42,191 nt of DNA from contig JACPTK010000039.1 of NCBI GenBank assembly GCA_016192825.1, positions 1 through 42,191 on the forward strand, read 5' to 3'. A program made the translations under genes and the position numbers. This DNA is from Betaproteobacteria bacterium. Its GTDB lineage: Bacteria > Pseudomonadota > Gammaproteobacteria > Burkholderiales > SG8-41. Shown in pieces: positions 33,445-40,682 of the stretch; position 1 is the stretch's first letter; the number at the start of each line of letters is the position of its first letter. The notes beneath the pieces are model-generated. The model was not told the origin of the DNA. It made no database searches and worked only from the letters and a program-made list of their open reading frames with translations.

Positions 33445-35400
33445 CCTGTTGACCCAGAACCCCGTGCCGATGCCGAGCATCTTGCCGTAATCCGGGAAGT
33501 GCCGGTAGCCCTGGCTGTCGGCGAAGCTCTTGACCGCGTCCAGCCCGCCCGAGGACTCCAGCAGGGGCGAATGGAAATACCAGTTTCCGGCGGCGGCGTC
33601 CCACGCCCACAGCGTGACGAAGTTGTCCGTCGGCACCACCCCGATCCCCGGCGGCGTGGTGGTGACCTGGATATTGAACTGGCTCGGCGTCACCGTGGTG
33701 GCGTGCGTGATCAGGTTGAAGCCCGAGGGCAGCGTGCTGAAAGCGAAGCCGCCCCAGTTGAAGGGCGTCCCCGTCTGCGTGGGCAAGGTCATCTGCATCG
33801 CCGCATTCACCCAGTAGCCCTCGCCCGGTGCGATCGTGGAGAGCACGGCGTAGCCGATGCCGGCTGCATAGGAAGCGTTCCCCGCCGCGGTGAGCTGCGG
33901 CGAGTAGAACGCCCAGCGTCCCTCCGCCGCGCTCCACTTCCAGATCGTGATGATGTTGGGGGTGACGTCGGCGACCGGCGCGTCCTGGTTGCCGAACGTG
34001 GCCGGCACGTCGATCGTGATGTCGAGCGCGTTGCCGATGAGGTTGAAGCCGGACTCCAGCTGCGGGTAGTAGGCGGATTGCCCCGCGGCGAGCGTGGTCG
34101 CGGAGGCCGCGTCCGACTGCGCCGAGCAGTTGCCGAGCGCGTCGCAGGCGGCTACCGCATAGCTGTAGAGAGTCGAGGCGGTGAGCCCGGTGTCGCTGTG
34201 ACTCGCGGTCGGCGGCGTTCCGGTCACGGTGACGATCAGCACCGAGTCACGGTAGATCCTGTATTGCGTCACGCCCACGTTGTCGGTGGAGGCGGTCCAG
34301 GCAAGGTCGACCTGCGACCCGCTCGCCGGCACGGCGGTAAGGCCCGTGGGCACCGTGGGCGGCTGCGTGTCCGGCGGCGGCGGGTCCTGCGTGGTTGCGG
34401 ACGCGGCGCTCGACAGCGCCGAGCAGTTGCCCGCGGCATCGCAGGCCCGGACCGTGTAGGTGTAGGTGGTGGAAACGGTGAGCCCGGTGTCGCTGAAGCT
34501 CACCGCCGGCGCGTTGACCGTCGCGCGAAATACTCCGCCCCGAAACACTTCGTATGCCGTCACGCCGACGTTGTCGGTGGAGGCGGTCCACGCGAGATTG
34601 ATCTGCGAGCCGCTGACGGGGCTCGCGTTCAAACCGGTCGGCACCGTAGGCGCCTGCGTGTCGGCGGCGGCGACCGTGAAATCGGCCGTCACGCTCTTCG
34701 CCGCGTCCGTCTTCACCATGCAGCCGCCGGTTCCCGTGCAGGCGCCGCTCCAGCCGGTGAACGTCGAGCCGGCATCCGGTGTCGCCGTGAGCGTGACGGT
34801 AGTGTTGATGCCGAAATTCGCGGAGCAGGTGGCGCCGCAGTCGATGCCGGCGGGGCTGCTCGTCACCGTGCCGCTTCCGGTTCCAGTCTTGCTGACGGTG
34901 AGGTCGAACGACGGCACGGTGCCGGTTACGCCTGCGAAATTGCGCGGAGAATTGACTGCTGTGACACCCGTGCGATTGATTGAAAGGACACCGTTAGTCG
35001 GGAGAGCAGCGTGAACGACGCTATCCATTCCGGGAAAAGTCACCGTCCCACCGGTGGTGAACAAAAAGCCGTCGGGGATGACGTAGTCGGGCGTGACGAT
35101 GCCCAGGTTCGCAAATCCCTGAGTTGCGACGAGCACGGACTTGTTAAGGGTTGCGCTATTGGGCAGATTTGTCGCGAAGTTGTAAGTGTTCGTCGTAACA
35201 CCATCGGTGGACGTCATCGAGTGTCCCGCCCAGACATGCTGACCGTCGGCGAGACCCAAAAACTCGACGTACTGGATGGTCCCATCGGCATTGGAATACA
35301 ACTCGACTATCTGGAAAATGTGAAAGTCGGCGCGCGCATTGCCAGCAAAGGCCAGCCCCAGCGCGCCGGCCATCATCCACACCATCAATCGCTTGAGCAT
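33439..35400 (-). CDS. secreted FN3-domain protein with duplicated 'FNLIGN/GEGYWVN' C-terminal modules
   Basis: 653 residues. Signal peptide (GALGLAFAGNARA). An N-terminal domain of about 140 residues (FHIFQIVELYSNADGTIQYVEFLGL) recalls lamin-tail-like domains. Next is a cysteine-bearing repeat (GSGTVTSSPAGIDCGATCSANF...GSTFTGWSGACTG) of the bacterial-repeat type. Two fibronectin III domains follow (VPTGLNASPVSGSQINLAWTASTDNVGV and VPTGLTAVPASGSQVDLAWTASTDNVGV). The end has two related modules with SGFNLIGN...WKW...WAFYSP...GEGYWVN and SGFNLITH...WAW...WYFHSP...GTGFWVN. No membrane anchor. Probably surface or extracellular; it may be a substrate of the neighbouring secretion system (inference). 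It shares the end modules with the gene at 40680-41926. Confidence 0.8.
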   Translation of the reverse strand: MLKRLMVWMMAGALGLAFAGNARADFHIFQIVELYSNADGTIQYVEFLGLADGQHVWAGHSMTSTDGVTTNTYNFATNLPNSATLNKSVLVATQGFANLGIVTPDYVIPDGFLFTTGGTVTFPGMDSVVHAALPTNGVLSINRTGVTAVNSPRNFAGVTGTVPSFDLTVSKTGTGSGTVTSSPAGIDCGATCSANFGINTTVTLTATPDAGSTFTGWSGACTGTGGCMVKTDAAKSVTADFTVAAADTQAPTVPTGLNASPVSGSQINLAWTASTDNVGVTAYEVFRGGVFRATVNAPAVSFSDTGLTVSTTYTYTVRACDAAGNCSALSSAASATTQDPPPPDTQPPTVPTGLTAVPASGSQVDLAWTASTDNVGVTQYRIYRDSVLIVTVTGTPPTASHSDTGLTASTLYSYAVAACDALGNCSAQSDAASATTLAAGQSAYYPQLESGFNLIGNALDITIDVPATFGNQDAPVADVTPNIITIWKWSAAEGRWAFYSPQLTAAGNASYAAGIGYAVLSTIAPGEGYWVNAAMQMTLPTQTGTPFNWGGFAFSTLPSGFNLITHATTVTPSQFNIQVTTTPPGIGVVPTDNFVTLWAWDAAAGNWYFHSPLLESSGGLDAVKSFADSQGYRHFPDYGKMLGIGTGFWVNRP

Positions 35401-35563
35401 TCGAACCCCATTCGTTTCCAGCGATCCCCGGCTCCTCGACCGGGATCCGTCCTGGATCGGCTACCGCGGACTATAACTTGCCCTAAACAATCGCGAAACG
35501 GACGGATTTCACAAGCTTAACAAGAATTGGCCCCCGATTAATCCGGCCGGCCGTGCATCCCCT

Positions 35564-38050
35564 CTATTTGCCCGCTCGTCCCGGCGTGTATTGCAGGAAT
35601 ACCCCAAACAGGTTGCCCGAATGACTCCTGGGGCCGGCGTCGAGAAAGACGCCCGCGCCGCCCGCGAACACCGGGGACAGCCCGTCGTAGTGCCAGTCCT
35701 CGAGCCGGGTGCGTTCGTAGCGGTGGTACAGGCGCAGCGCCGCGTGCTTGTCGATCGCGAGCTTGAGGCTGGTTTCCACCGCCTGCTGGCGGAACACCAT
35801 GTCGGGCATTCCGTCCCCCGCGCCCGCCGCCGCCGCGGCCCCGCCGGCGAGCGCGCCGGCCGACGCGAAGCTGTAGCGCGTGCGGTAGGGGGAGTAGAGA
35901 TACGTGTAGCCGGTTTCGAGCGTCGCGCGGGAGAACGCATAGCGAAAGCCCAGCCCCACGGTATGTGCGTCGTCGCGGGAGCCTTCCTCCCAGCGATTGG
36001 CGAGCGGATAGGCGGCGCCGCCCGCATTGGGATTACCCGTGCCCCAGCCGGCGGGATCGTCGCTGATCTGCGCCATGCGGTTGTGCCGGCGCTCGAACCC
36101 GTAGTGCGCGTAGGCGCTCGCGGCGGGGCGCGGCTGCCAGTTCCATTCCAGGTTGAATGCGGTGATCCGCTCGCCGAGCCGTCCGTAAGCGGCGCCGTAG
36201 TCGTTCTCGAGACGCCGGCCCGCCACCGCCAGGTCCATGTCCCGCGCCACTAGGAAATTGACGCGGCCATTCAGAATGCGCTGGGTGCGGTCGGCGACGT
36301 CGTATTTGCGCAGCTCGGCCAGCGTGGCCGGCGCGTTGATGAGCGCGGCGCCCGAGTAGAACATCTGGTTGGGGTCAAAGTTGTAATTGTCCCCCGAGCG
36401 CGTCGCGTGCTCGAAAGTCAACCGGATCGTCGCCCACGGGATGTCGCGGTTGTTCAGTGCCGCGCGGAAGCGCTCCTCGTCGGTCCTGGCGTGCTCGCGG
36501 TGCGGATGGCGGTTGATCTCGCGCTCGTACCCGAGCGTGACGCTGGTGCGCCGCAGGAGCCGGTAGTCGCCTTCGACGCCGTAGCTGTCCTTGCGGTGCT
36601 CGAAGGGAATGCTATGAACCGGCACGCGGAACAGCCCCGGCACGATGTTGACGTTGTTGGCCCCGTCGAGCCCAATGTAGCCGGACTGCCCGGTCAGAGG
36701 ATTGAACGCGATGTAGCGGGTCTTGTTGTCTTCCTCATAGCGCCGCAACCGCGCCTGGAGTGACAGGTCCCGCAGCGGCGAGAACGCGCCGCTCAGGTGG
36801 ATCAGCCGGGTGTCGATGCGGGCGCCCGCGCTCGCCCGGCTCAAGGCGGCGGTGGTGTTCCAGTTTGCGAGGTTGACCCCGCCCAGGATGCCCGAATTCA
36901 CCGTGTGCGCGATCAGGGCGTCGTCCTGGGACATCCGGCTCCACGACAGCCCGCCGGACAACCGGCCCCGCAGCGGCAACGCCGCGCTCGCATCGAGCTT
37001 CAGGTTATGGAAGCTGTTGTCGGGATAAAGGTCCACGCGGCTGCGCTGCAGTACGGCGGGATCGCCCAGCGTCAGGGGATTCTCCCAGGAGAGCGTGTCG
37101 ATGCCGTTGCGGAAGAAGGATCCCGAGTAGCCGAGATTCGCCTGATGGGCGTCGCGCACCCATTGCAATCCCGCCGACACGTTGTGCGTCTTGTAATCGA
37201 GCGGCTCAATCGTCTCCACCGCCGGCGCGCCGGGGTAGCCGGACGCGCCGCCGGAGGGGCGCGTGCCGGTTTTCCGGTCCTGGGCGTAGCGGGCGTAAAG
37301 CCGCCAATCGGTTCCCGGCGTCGCATCGAAATCCAGGCCGGCCGTCTTGCGGGTGAAGCCGAGCTCGAAGAAGGGCGCCGGCTCCAGCGCGGCGGCGAGC
37401 TGCGCGGGCGTGTTGTTGCCCGGCACGAGCCCGGCGGGCAGCGTCAGGTTGCCGCTGCCGGCGCCCTGGAACACGGTGCGCGCCCGGTCCGTGAACAGCT
37501 TCGGGATCTGGCTGAAATAGAGGCTCGTCCTGAAATCGCCGTTACGGCCGAAGCTGGCGCGAAAGTGCTGGTCGTCGCGGCCGACGGCGCCGGCCGTGAC
37601 GTCGAGATAGCGCGCCGGGGCGCCCTGATCCAGCGCGAACCGGAAATCATTGAGCACGAGGCCGCTGCCGTAGTCGCCATAGTCGTGCAGGCTGGGCGCA
37701 CGGGACGAGCCGTGAACCGCCCCCGCCTCCGCGGACAGCCGGTAGTTCCAGTCACCCGCGACGGGCAGGGCCTGCGGAATTTCCCACGGCGGGTCGTAGA
37801 GTCGCCCTGTCGGGGTGCGCGAGGGTACCGGCACGATCGACGACATCCCGCGCGCGTCCCGCTCCAGCGTCGGATCGCTTCCTGTTCGGTTGAACGCGCT
37901 GCCTTGCGCGTACGCTGCGCCGTGGGCGAGCAGCGCCAGGATAGTCAGAAAACGTGACTTGATAAGGCGTGACTTGATAAGGCGTGACGTGATAGGGCGT
38001 GACGTGATAGGGCGTGACGTGATAGGGCGTGACGTGATAGGGCGTGACAT
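35564..38050 (-). CDS. MtrB/PioB-family decaheme-associated outer membrane beta-barrel
   Basis: About 828 residues. After the signal (FLTILALLAHGAAYA/QGSAF) come the conserved N-terminal lines of the family: WEIPQALPVAGDWNYRLSAEAGAVHGS, LVLNDFRFALDQGAPARYLDVTAGAVGRDDQHFRASFGRNGDFRTSLYFSQIPKLF. Many amphipathic strands follow. In Shewanella MtrB and Rhodopseudomonas PioB such porins sheathe a decaheme cytochrome and pass electrons across the outer membrane; the cytochrome gene is directly upstream. I see no CxxC in the mature part. The ATG at 38050 yields an odd n-region of SRPIT x4 and SRLIK x2 made by a 15-bp DNA array. An ATG at 38161 would add 37 residues made by a second array. The true start is uncertain. 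Confidence 0.85.
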   Translation of the reverse strand: MSRPITSRPITSRPITSRPITSRLIKSRLIKSRFLTILALLAHGAAYAQGSAFNRTGSDPTLERDARGMSSIVPVPSRTPTGRLYDPPWEIPQALPVAGDWNYRLSAEAGAVHGSSRAPSLHDYGDYGSGLVLNDFRFALDQGAPARYLDVTAGAVGRDDQHFRASFGRNGDFRTSLYFSQIPKLFTDRARTVFQGAGSGNLTLPAGLVPGNNTPAQLAAALEPAPFFELGFTRKTAGLDFDATPGTDWRLYARYAQDRKTGTRPSGGASGYPGAPAVETIEPLDYKTHNVSAGLQWVRDAHQANLGYSGSFFRNGIDTLSWENPLTLGDPAVLQRSRVDLYPDNSFHNLKLDASAALPLRGRLSGGLSWSRMSQDDALIAHTVNSGILGGVNLANWNTTAALSRASAGARIDTRLIHLSGAFSPLRDLSLQARLRRYEEDNKTRYIAFNPLTGQSGYIGLDGANNVNIVPGLFRVPVHSIPFEHRKDSYGVEGDYRLLRRTSVTLGYEREINRHPHREHARTDEERFRAALNNRDIPWATIRLTFEHATRSGDNYNFDPNQMFYSGAALINAPATLAELRKYDVADRTQRILNGRVNFLVARDMDLAVAGRRLENDYGAAYGRLGERITAFNLEWNWQPRPAASAYAHYGFERRHNRMAQISDDPAGWGTGNPNAGGAAYPLANRWEEGSRDDAHTVGLGFRYAFSRATLETGYTYLYSPYRTRYSFASAGALAGGAAAAAGAGDGMPDMVFRQQAVETSLKLAIDKHAALRLYHRYERTRLEDWHYDGLSPVFAGGAGVFLDAGPRSHSGNLFGVFLQYTPGRAGK

Positions 38051-38161
38051 GACACAGCGTGCTTTCGAAATCCAATCACGCTTCACCACGTCACGCTTCA
38101 CCACGTCACGCATCACCACGTCACGCATCACCATGTCACGCTTCACCATGTCACGCTTCAT
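37953..38161. repeat. two inverted 15-bp tandem arrays at the porin start
   Basis: Array A (37953-38042): two CGTGACTTGATAAGG and four CGTGACGTGATAGGG units plus a partial one. Array B (38076-38161): five units of TCACGCTTCACCACG type plus a partial one. The core GCGTGACGTG of A is the complement of CACGTCACGC across B unit junctions, so A and B can pair across a centre of about 24 bp. Both are multiples of five codons, so the frame of the porin stays open through them. Confidence 0.85.
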
Positions 38162-38166
38162 CCTGC

Positions 38167-39141
38167 TTAGCGCTGAAACCGCGCGCCGGCCGGGTGGTTG
38201 GAGCCGTGAATCTGCGAGTGACAGTTGCTGCAGCCGCGGTTCACGGCGCGCTCGTCGGGCACCGCGCCCCGCGGCAGGTTCGAACGCGTGAGCAGGTTGG
38301 CGGGGTGCGAAACGTTCGCGTGGCACTGCTGGCACAAGAAGGGGCGCGCCACCACCAGCAGGCTTTCGTGGCTGGAGCCGTGGGGCAGGTGGCACTCCAG
38401 GCAGTTCTTGCGCACCGGCGCGTGCTCCCAGACGAAGGGCCCGCGCTTTTCGGCGTGGCACGTGGTGCAGAGCTGGTTCACGTGGTCCGCCTTGAGCAGC
38501 GGGCGGGTGACCGAGCCGTGGGGATTGTGGCAGTCGCCGCACGAAAGCTTGCCCTCCAGCAGCGGCATACGCGAGCGCTTGCGAAACTCGGTGCGCTGCT
38601 GCTGATGGCAGGTGAAGCAGGTCTCGCTGGCGCTGCTCTTCGCCAGCAGGCCCGAGCCGGACAGTTTCGCCATGGGATTGTGGCAGTCGCTGCAACCCAG
38701 GCGGCTCGTATCGTGGACCGATCCCTGCCAGAACAGGCGCTCGCGGCCCTTGTGGCACTGGAGGCACTGCGCGCTCTGCGTTTCCACGGCCGCGCCGCGG
38801 CGGCGCGTGAAGGCGACGATCGCGTTGCGGTCGGTCGCGTCCTCGAGGTGCTTTGCCCCCGGCCCGTGGCAGGCCTCGCAGCCTTTCGCGGCAAGCTCGC
38901 TCCGGGAATTCGACCGGAATACCCTGGCGTGGACCGTGTGCGCCCAGTTCTCCTGCTCGGTCCCGTGGCACGTCGCGCACCGCGCCTCGCCCAGGTAGCC
39001 ATCCGGTTCCTGGGCCGGCGCCGGCGCGGCCAGCATGCACGCCAGGGCGAAGCAGGCGGGCCATGACGGCGGACGCCGGGTGCTGCGGGAGGGACGGCCG
39101 GCCGCGGGCGAGCCTGCCATTCGTGCGCCCGCGTCCGTCAC
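38167..39141 (-). CDS. decaheme c-type cytochrome (DmsE/MtrA family)
   Basis: 324 residues. Basic n-region and hydrophobic core (WPACFALACMLAAPAPA/QE), then exactly ten CxxCH haem motifs: CATCH, CEACH, CLQCH, CSDCH, CFTCH, CGDCH, CTTCH, CLECH, CQQCH, CSNCH. No membrane anchor, so it is a periplasmic decaheme of MtrA/DmsE/PioA size. It should insert into the downstream MtrB/PioB-type barrel for extracellular electron transfer, metal reduction or Fe(II) oxidation. The GTG at 39141 overlaps the TGA of an 11-codon ORF (39138-39173) that has a strong GAGGAG, which supports this start. An ATG at 39120 is the alternative. No third, cell-surface multihaem gene is in the window. Confidence 0.93.
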   Translation of the reverse strand: MTDAGARMAGSPAAGRPSRSTRRPPSWPACFALACMLAAPAPAQEPDGYLGEARCATCHGTEQENWAHTVHARVFRSNSRSELAAKGCEACHGPGAKHLEDATDRNAIVAFTRRRGAAVETQSAQCLQCHKGRERLFWQGSVHDTSRLGCSDCHNPMAKLSGSGLLAKSSASETCFTCHQQQRTEFRKRSRMPLLEGKLSCGDCHNPHGSVTRPLLKADHVNQLCTTCHAEKRGPFVWEHAPVRKNCLECHLPHGSSHESLLVVARPFLCQQCHANVSHPANLLTRSNLPRGAVPDERAVNRGCSNCHSQIHGSNHPAGARFQR

Positions 39142-39173
39142 GTTGCGCGGGCAGCGGGTATGCGGTGCAACAT
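39138..39173 (-). CDS. 11-codon leader ORF coupled to the decaheme cytochrome
   Basis: ATG at 39173 with GAGGAG about 7 bp upstream encodes MLHRIPAARAT and stops in a TGA that overlaps the cytochrome GTG (GTGA). The cytochrome has no ribosome site of its own, so it may depend on re-initiation from this ORF. Alternatively this is the authentic N-terminus with a frameshift. Confidence 0.35.
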   Translation of the reverse strand: MLHRIPAARAT

Positions 39174-39280
39174 GCGCGGTCTCCTCGGCCGGACACGGGA
39201 CGCTGTTGTTATCGAAGATGCAAAGCCGCGGCGCCCTCCGCAGGTAAACACGCTCGCGCGGCGATTATTCCTGCGAGGTG

Positions 39281-39378
39281 CCAGTCATCAGCTGCCAGCC
39301 GTCAGCCGTTTTTCGTCACTCGTCACTCAGCACTCAGCACTCAGCACTCAGAACTCAGTCAGACTTCAGTTTGCAGTA
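39281..39378. repeat. 7-bp-period array upstream of the cytochrome
   Basis: Fourteen heptamers in register: CCAGTCA, TCAGCTG, CCAGCCG, TCAGCCG, then TCACTCG, TCACTCA, three GCACTCA, GAACTCA and decaying copies. It lies about 110 bp upstream of the cytochrome leader ORF, where a promoter would be expected. Confidence 0.8.
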
Positions 39379-39967
39379 AACCTCAGGGACAGACCACGTT
39401 TAGTTAAACAAAGAGCAGGAAGCGCGAAAAATCGCATCCCAGCTGTCGTGGCAGTGACAATTCTTGCCAGCGCAAAACGCAAAAGGCCACCGCCGCCAGT
39501 CTCCCGGCACGTGTGGCCATTCAAATAACCCTCGGCTTTCATGCTCAGAAAGCCTCCAACGAAGCTACGAGGAGGATACTACAGCGATTGCTTAGACCCG
39601 GTCGACCAAATCCACAACGACGCCGGGCGTGATCCCGCCGTCCGAGAAGTATGGGTAGCTACGGCCATCAGCAGGGTTTTGTCCGCCACGCCCAACGACT
39701 CCCGCCTCTTGTCTCTCGCCCGGCGGTTCTCTCCTTTCGCGTCCCAGAACGGCGCTCCATCCTGTCTGTGTGACAACGGGAATACAGGAAATCCGCGAAG
39801 ACGACACCCCGCAACGGTTGGCCGCCGCTGCCATAAGCAGAATCGCCGTGCGCCCGGTTTGACGATACAGCATTCCGAGGTTGTAGAGTGCGCTGCATCG
39901 GAAGCTTGCTGCCGATTCAGGCACTCGGCTACCATGCGCTTAATAGCCTGCTTGATCCGAGGTCAAT
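39379..39967. other. intergenic region with no confident gene
   Basis: I recognise no intact gene. GGCTTTC and GAAAGCC (39534-39540, 39548-39554) form a 7-bp hairpin with a 7-nt loop. On the minus strand 39592-39924 is an open frame of 110 codons with a TPR-like fragment (SALYNLGMLYRQTGR) and fairly biased codons towards its end, possibly the remnant of a gene. GAGG at 39959-39962 serves the antitoxin start at 39968. Confidence 0.4.
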
Positions 39968-40222
39968 ATGACCACGTTGGAAGTAAAACTAGACTTGCCT
40001 GAAAGCCTCGTTCGCGAGGCGAAAAAGGCGGGCTTGCTCAATGCGCAATCCATCGAAGCGCTGCTGCGTGAAGCGATGCGCCGGCAGGCGCTCGGACGGT
40101 TTTTGCAGGTTTCAGAGCGCGTCGCGGCGGCCGGCATCCCTCCGATGAGCGAGGAAGAAATCCAGACCGAAATCGACGCCGTCCGAAGATCCCGGCGCAA
40201 ACGCCTTGCGCCTGGTCGCTGA
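39968..40222 (+). CDS. antitoxin of a PIN toxin-antitoxin pair
   Basis: 84 residues. The N-terminus TTLEVKLDLPESLVREAKKAGLLNAQSIEALLREAMRRQAL has the strand-helix-helix layout of a ribbon-helix-helix-type DNA-binding antitoxin. The C-terminal part (PPMSEEEIQTEIDAVRRSRR) is the charged toxin-binding tail. It has GAGG 5 bp before the ATG and overlaps the toxin by 17 bp. Confidence 0.8.
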   Translation: MTTLEVKLDLPESLVREAKKAGLLNAQSIEALLREAMRRQALGRFLQVSERVAAAGIPPMSEEEIQTEIDAVRRSRRKRLAPGR

Positions 40223-40625
40223 TACCAACGTCGTCGTCTCCGCCCTGCTCTGGCGGGGCACGCCTTACGTCTTATTCAAGGCGGCGGAAGAGCACGAGCT
40301 GGAGTTCTTTACCAGCCGGGTCTTGCTCGATGAGCTCGATGAGGTTCTGGCGCGGCGCAAGCTCGCGAAAGCCATTCGCGCCACCGGCTTGCCCCGTGCT
40401 GAACTCTTCAAGGACTACCAGGAACTTGCGCAGATCGTGACGCCCGCTCAAACGCGGCGCATCGTGCTTGCTGACCGCGACGATGACGCCGTGGTCGCCT
40501 GCGCGCTCGCCGCACACGCTGATCTCATCGTCTCCGGCGACAGGCGCCTGCGCGACATCAAGAGCTACCAAGGCATTTCCATCGTCGCGCCCGCCGACGC
40601 GCTGAAGCGGATTCCTCAGCACTGA
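40206..40625 (+). CDS. PIN-family toxin (putative TA toxin component)
   Basis: 139 residues from a TTG start inside the antitoxin gene; no ATG or GTG gives a better start. The PIN acidic residues are visible: VADTNVVVSALLW (Asp), LDELDEVLARRKL (Glu), DRDDDAVVACALAAHADLIVSGDRRLRD (two Asp). The C-terminal LIVSGDRRLRDIKSYQGISIVAPADAL is typical of this PIN subfamily. A putative endoribonuclease. Confidence 0.9.
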   Translation: MRLVADTNVVVSALLWRGTPYVLFKAAEEHELEFFTSRVLLDELDEVLARRKLAKAIRATGLPRAELFKDYQELAQIVTPAQTRRIVLADRDDDAVVACALAAHADLIVSGDRRLRDIKSYQGISIVAPADALKRIPQH

Positions 40626-40682
40626 CGCCTCTCTCCTCTCTCCTCTCTCCTCACACCTCACCGCGGCGCGGTTGCGCCGCTA
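40626..40682. repeat. 7-bp-period array between the PIN toxin and the convergent secreted-protein gene
   Basis: CGCCTCT, then CTCCTCT twice, CTCCTCA, CACCTCA and decayed units. It again ends at the stop codon (CTA on plus) of the minus-strand gene. Confidence 0.65.

Noticed and set aside
37953-38161. CRISPR array
   Set aside because: Units are 15 bp, directly contiguous and in two opposite orientations, with no unique spacers and no cas genes nearby.
35564-39196. One 1210-codon protein spanning cytochrome and porin
   Set aside because: The upstream 340 codons are the wrong frame of the decaheme cytochrome gene, whose ten haem motifs are in the other frame. The frame stays open only because of high GC and the 15-bp arrays.
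39430-39540. GEMM (c-di-GMP) riboswitch-like ACGCAAAAGGCCACCG stretch
   Set aside because: Only a short part resembles the consensus, the tetraloop-receptor half is missing, and the plus-strand orientation does not lead to the cytochrome genes.
39366-39542. 58-codon minus-strand ORF with GGAGG upstream
   Set aside because: No recognisable features, the ribosome site is 10 bp away, and it runs into the heptamer array; probably accidental.
39957-39967. FNR-type dyad TTGAT...GTCAA just before the second antitoxin
   Set aside because: The spacing is 15 bp overall (one too many) and it overlaps the ribosome binding site.
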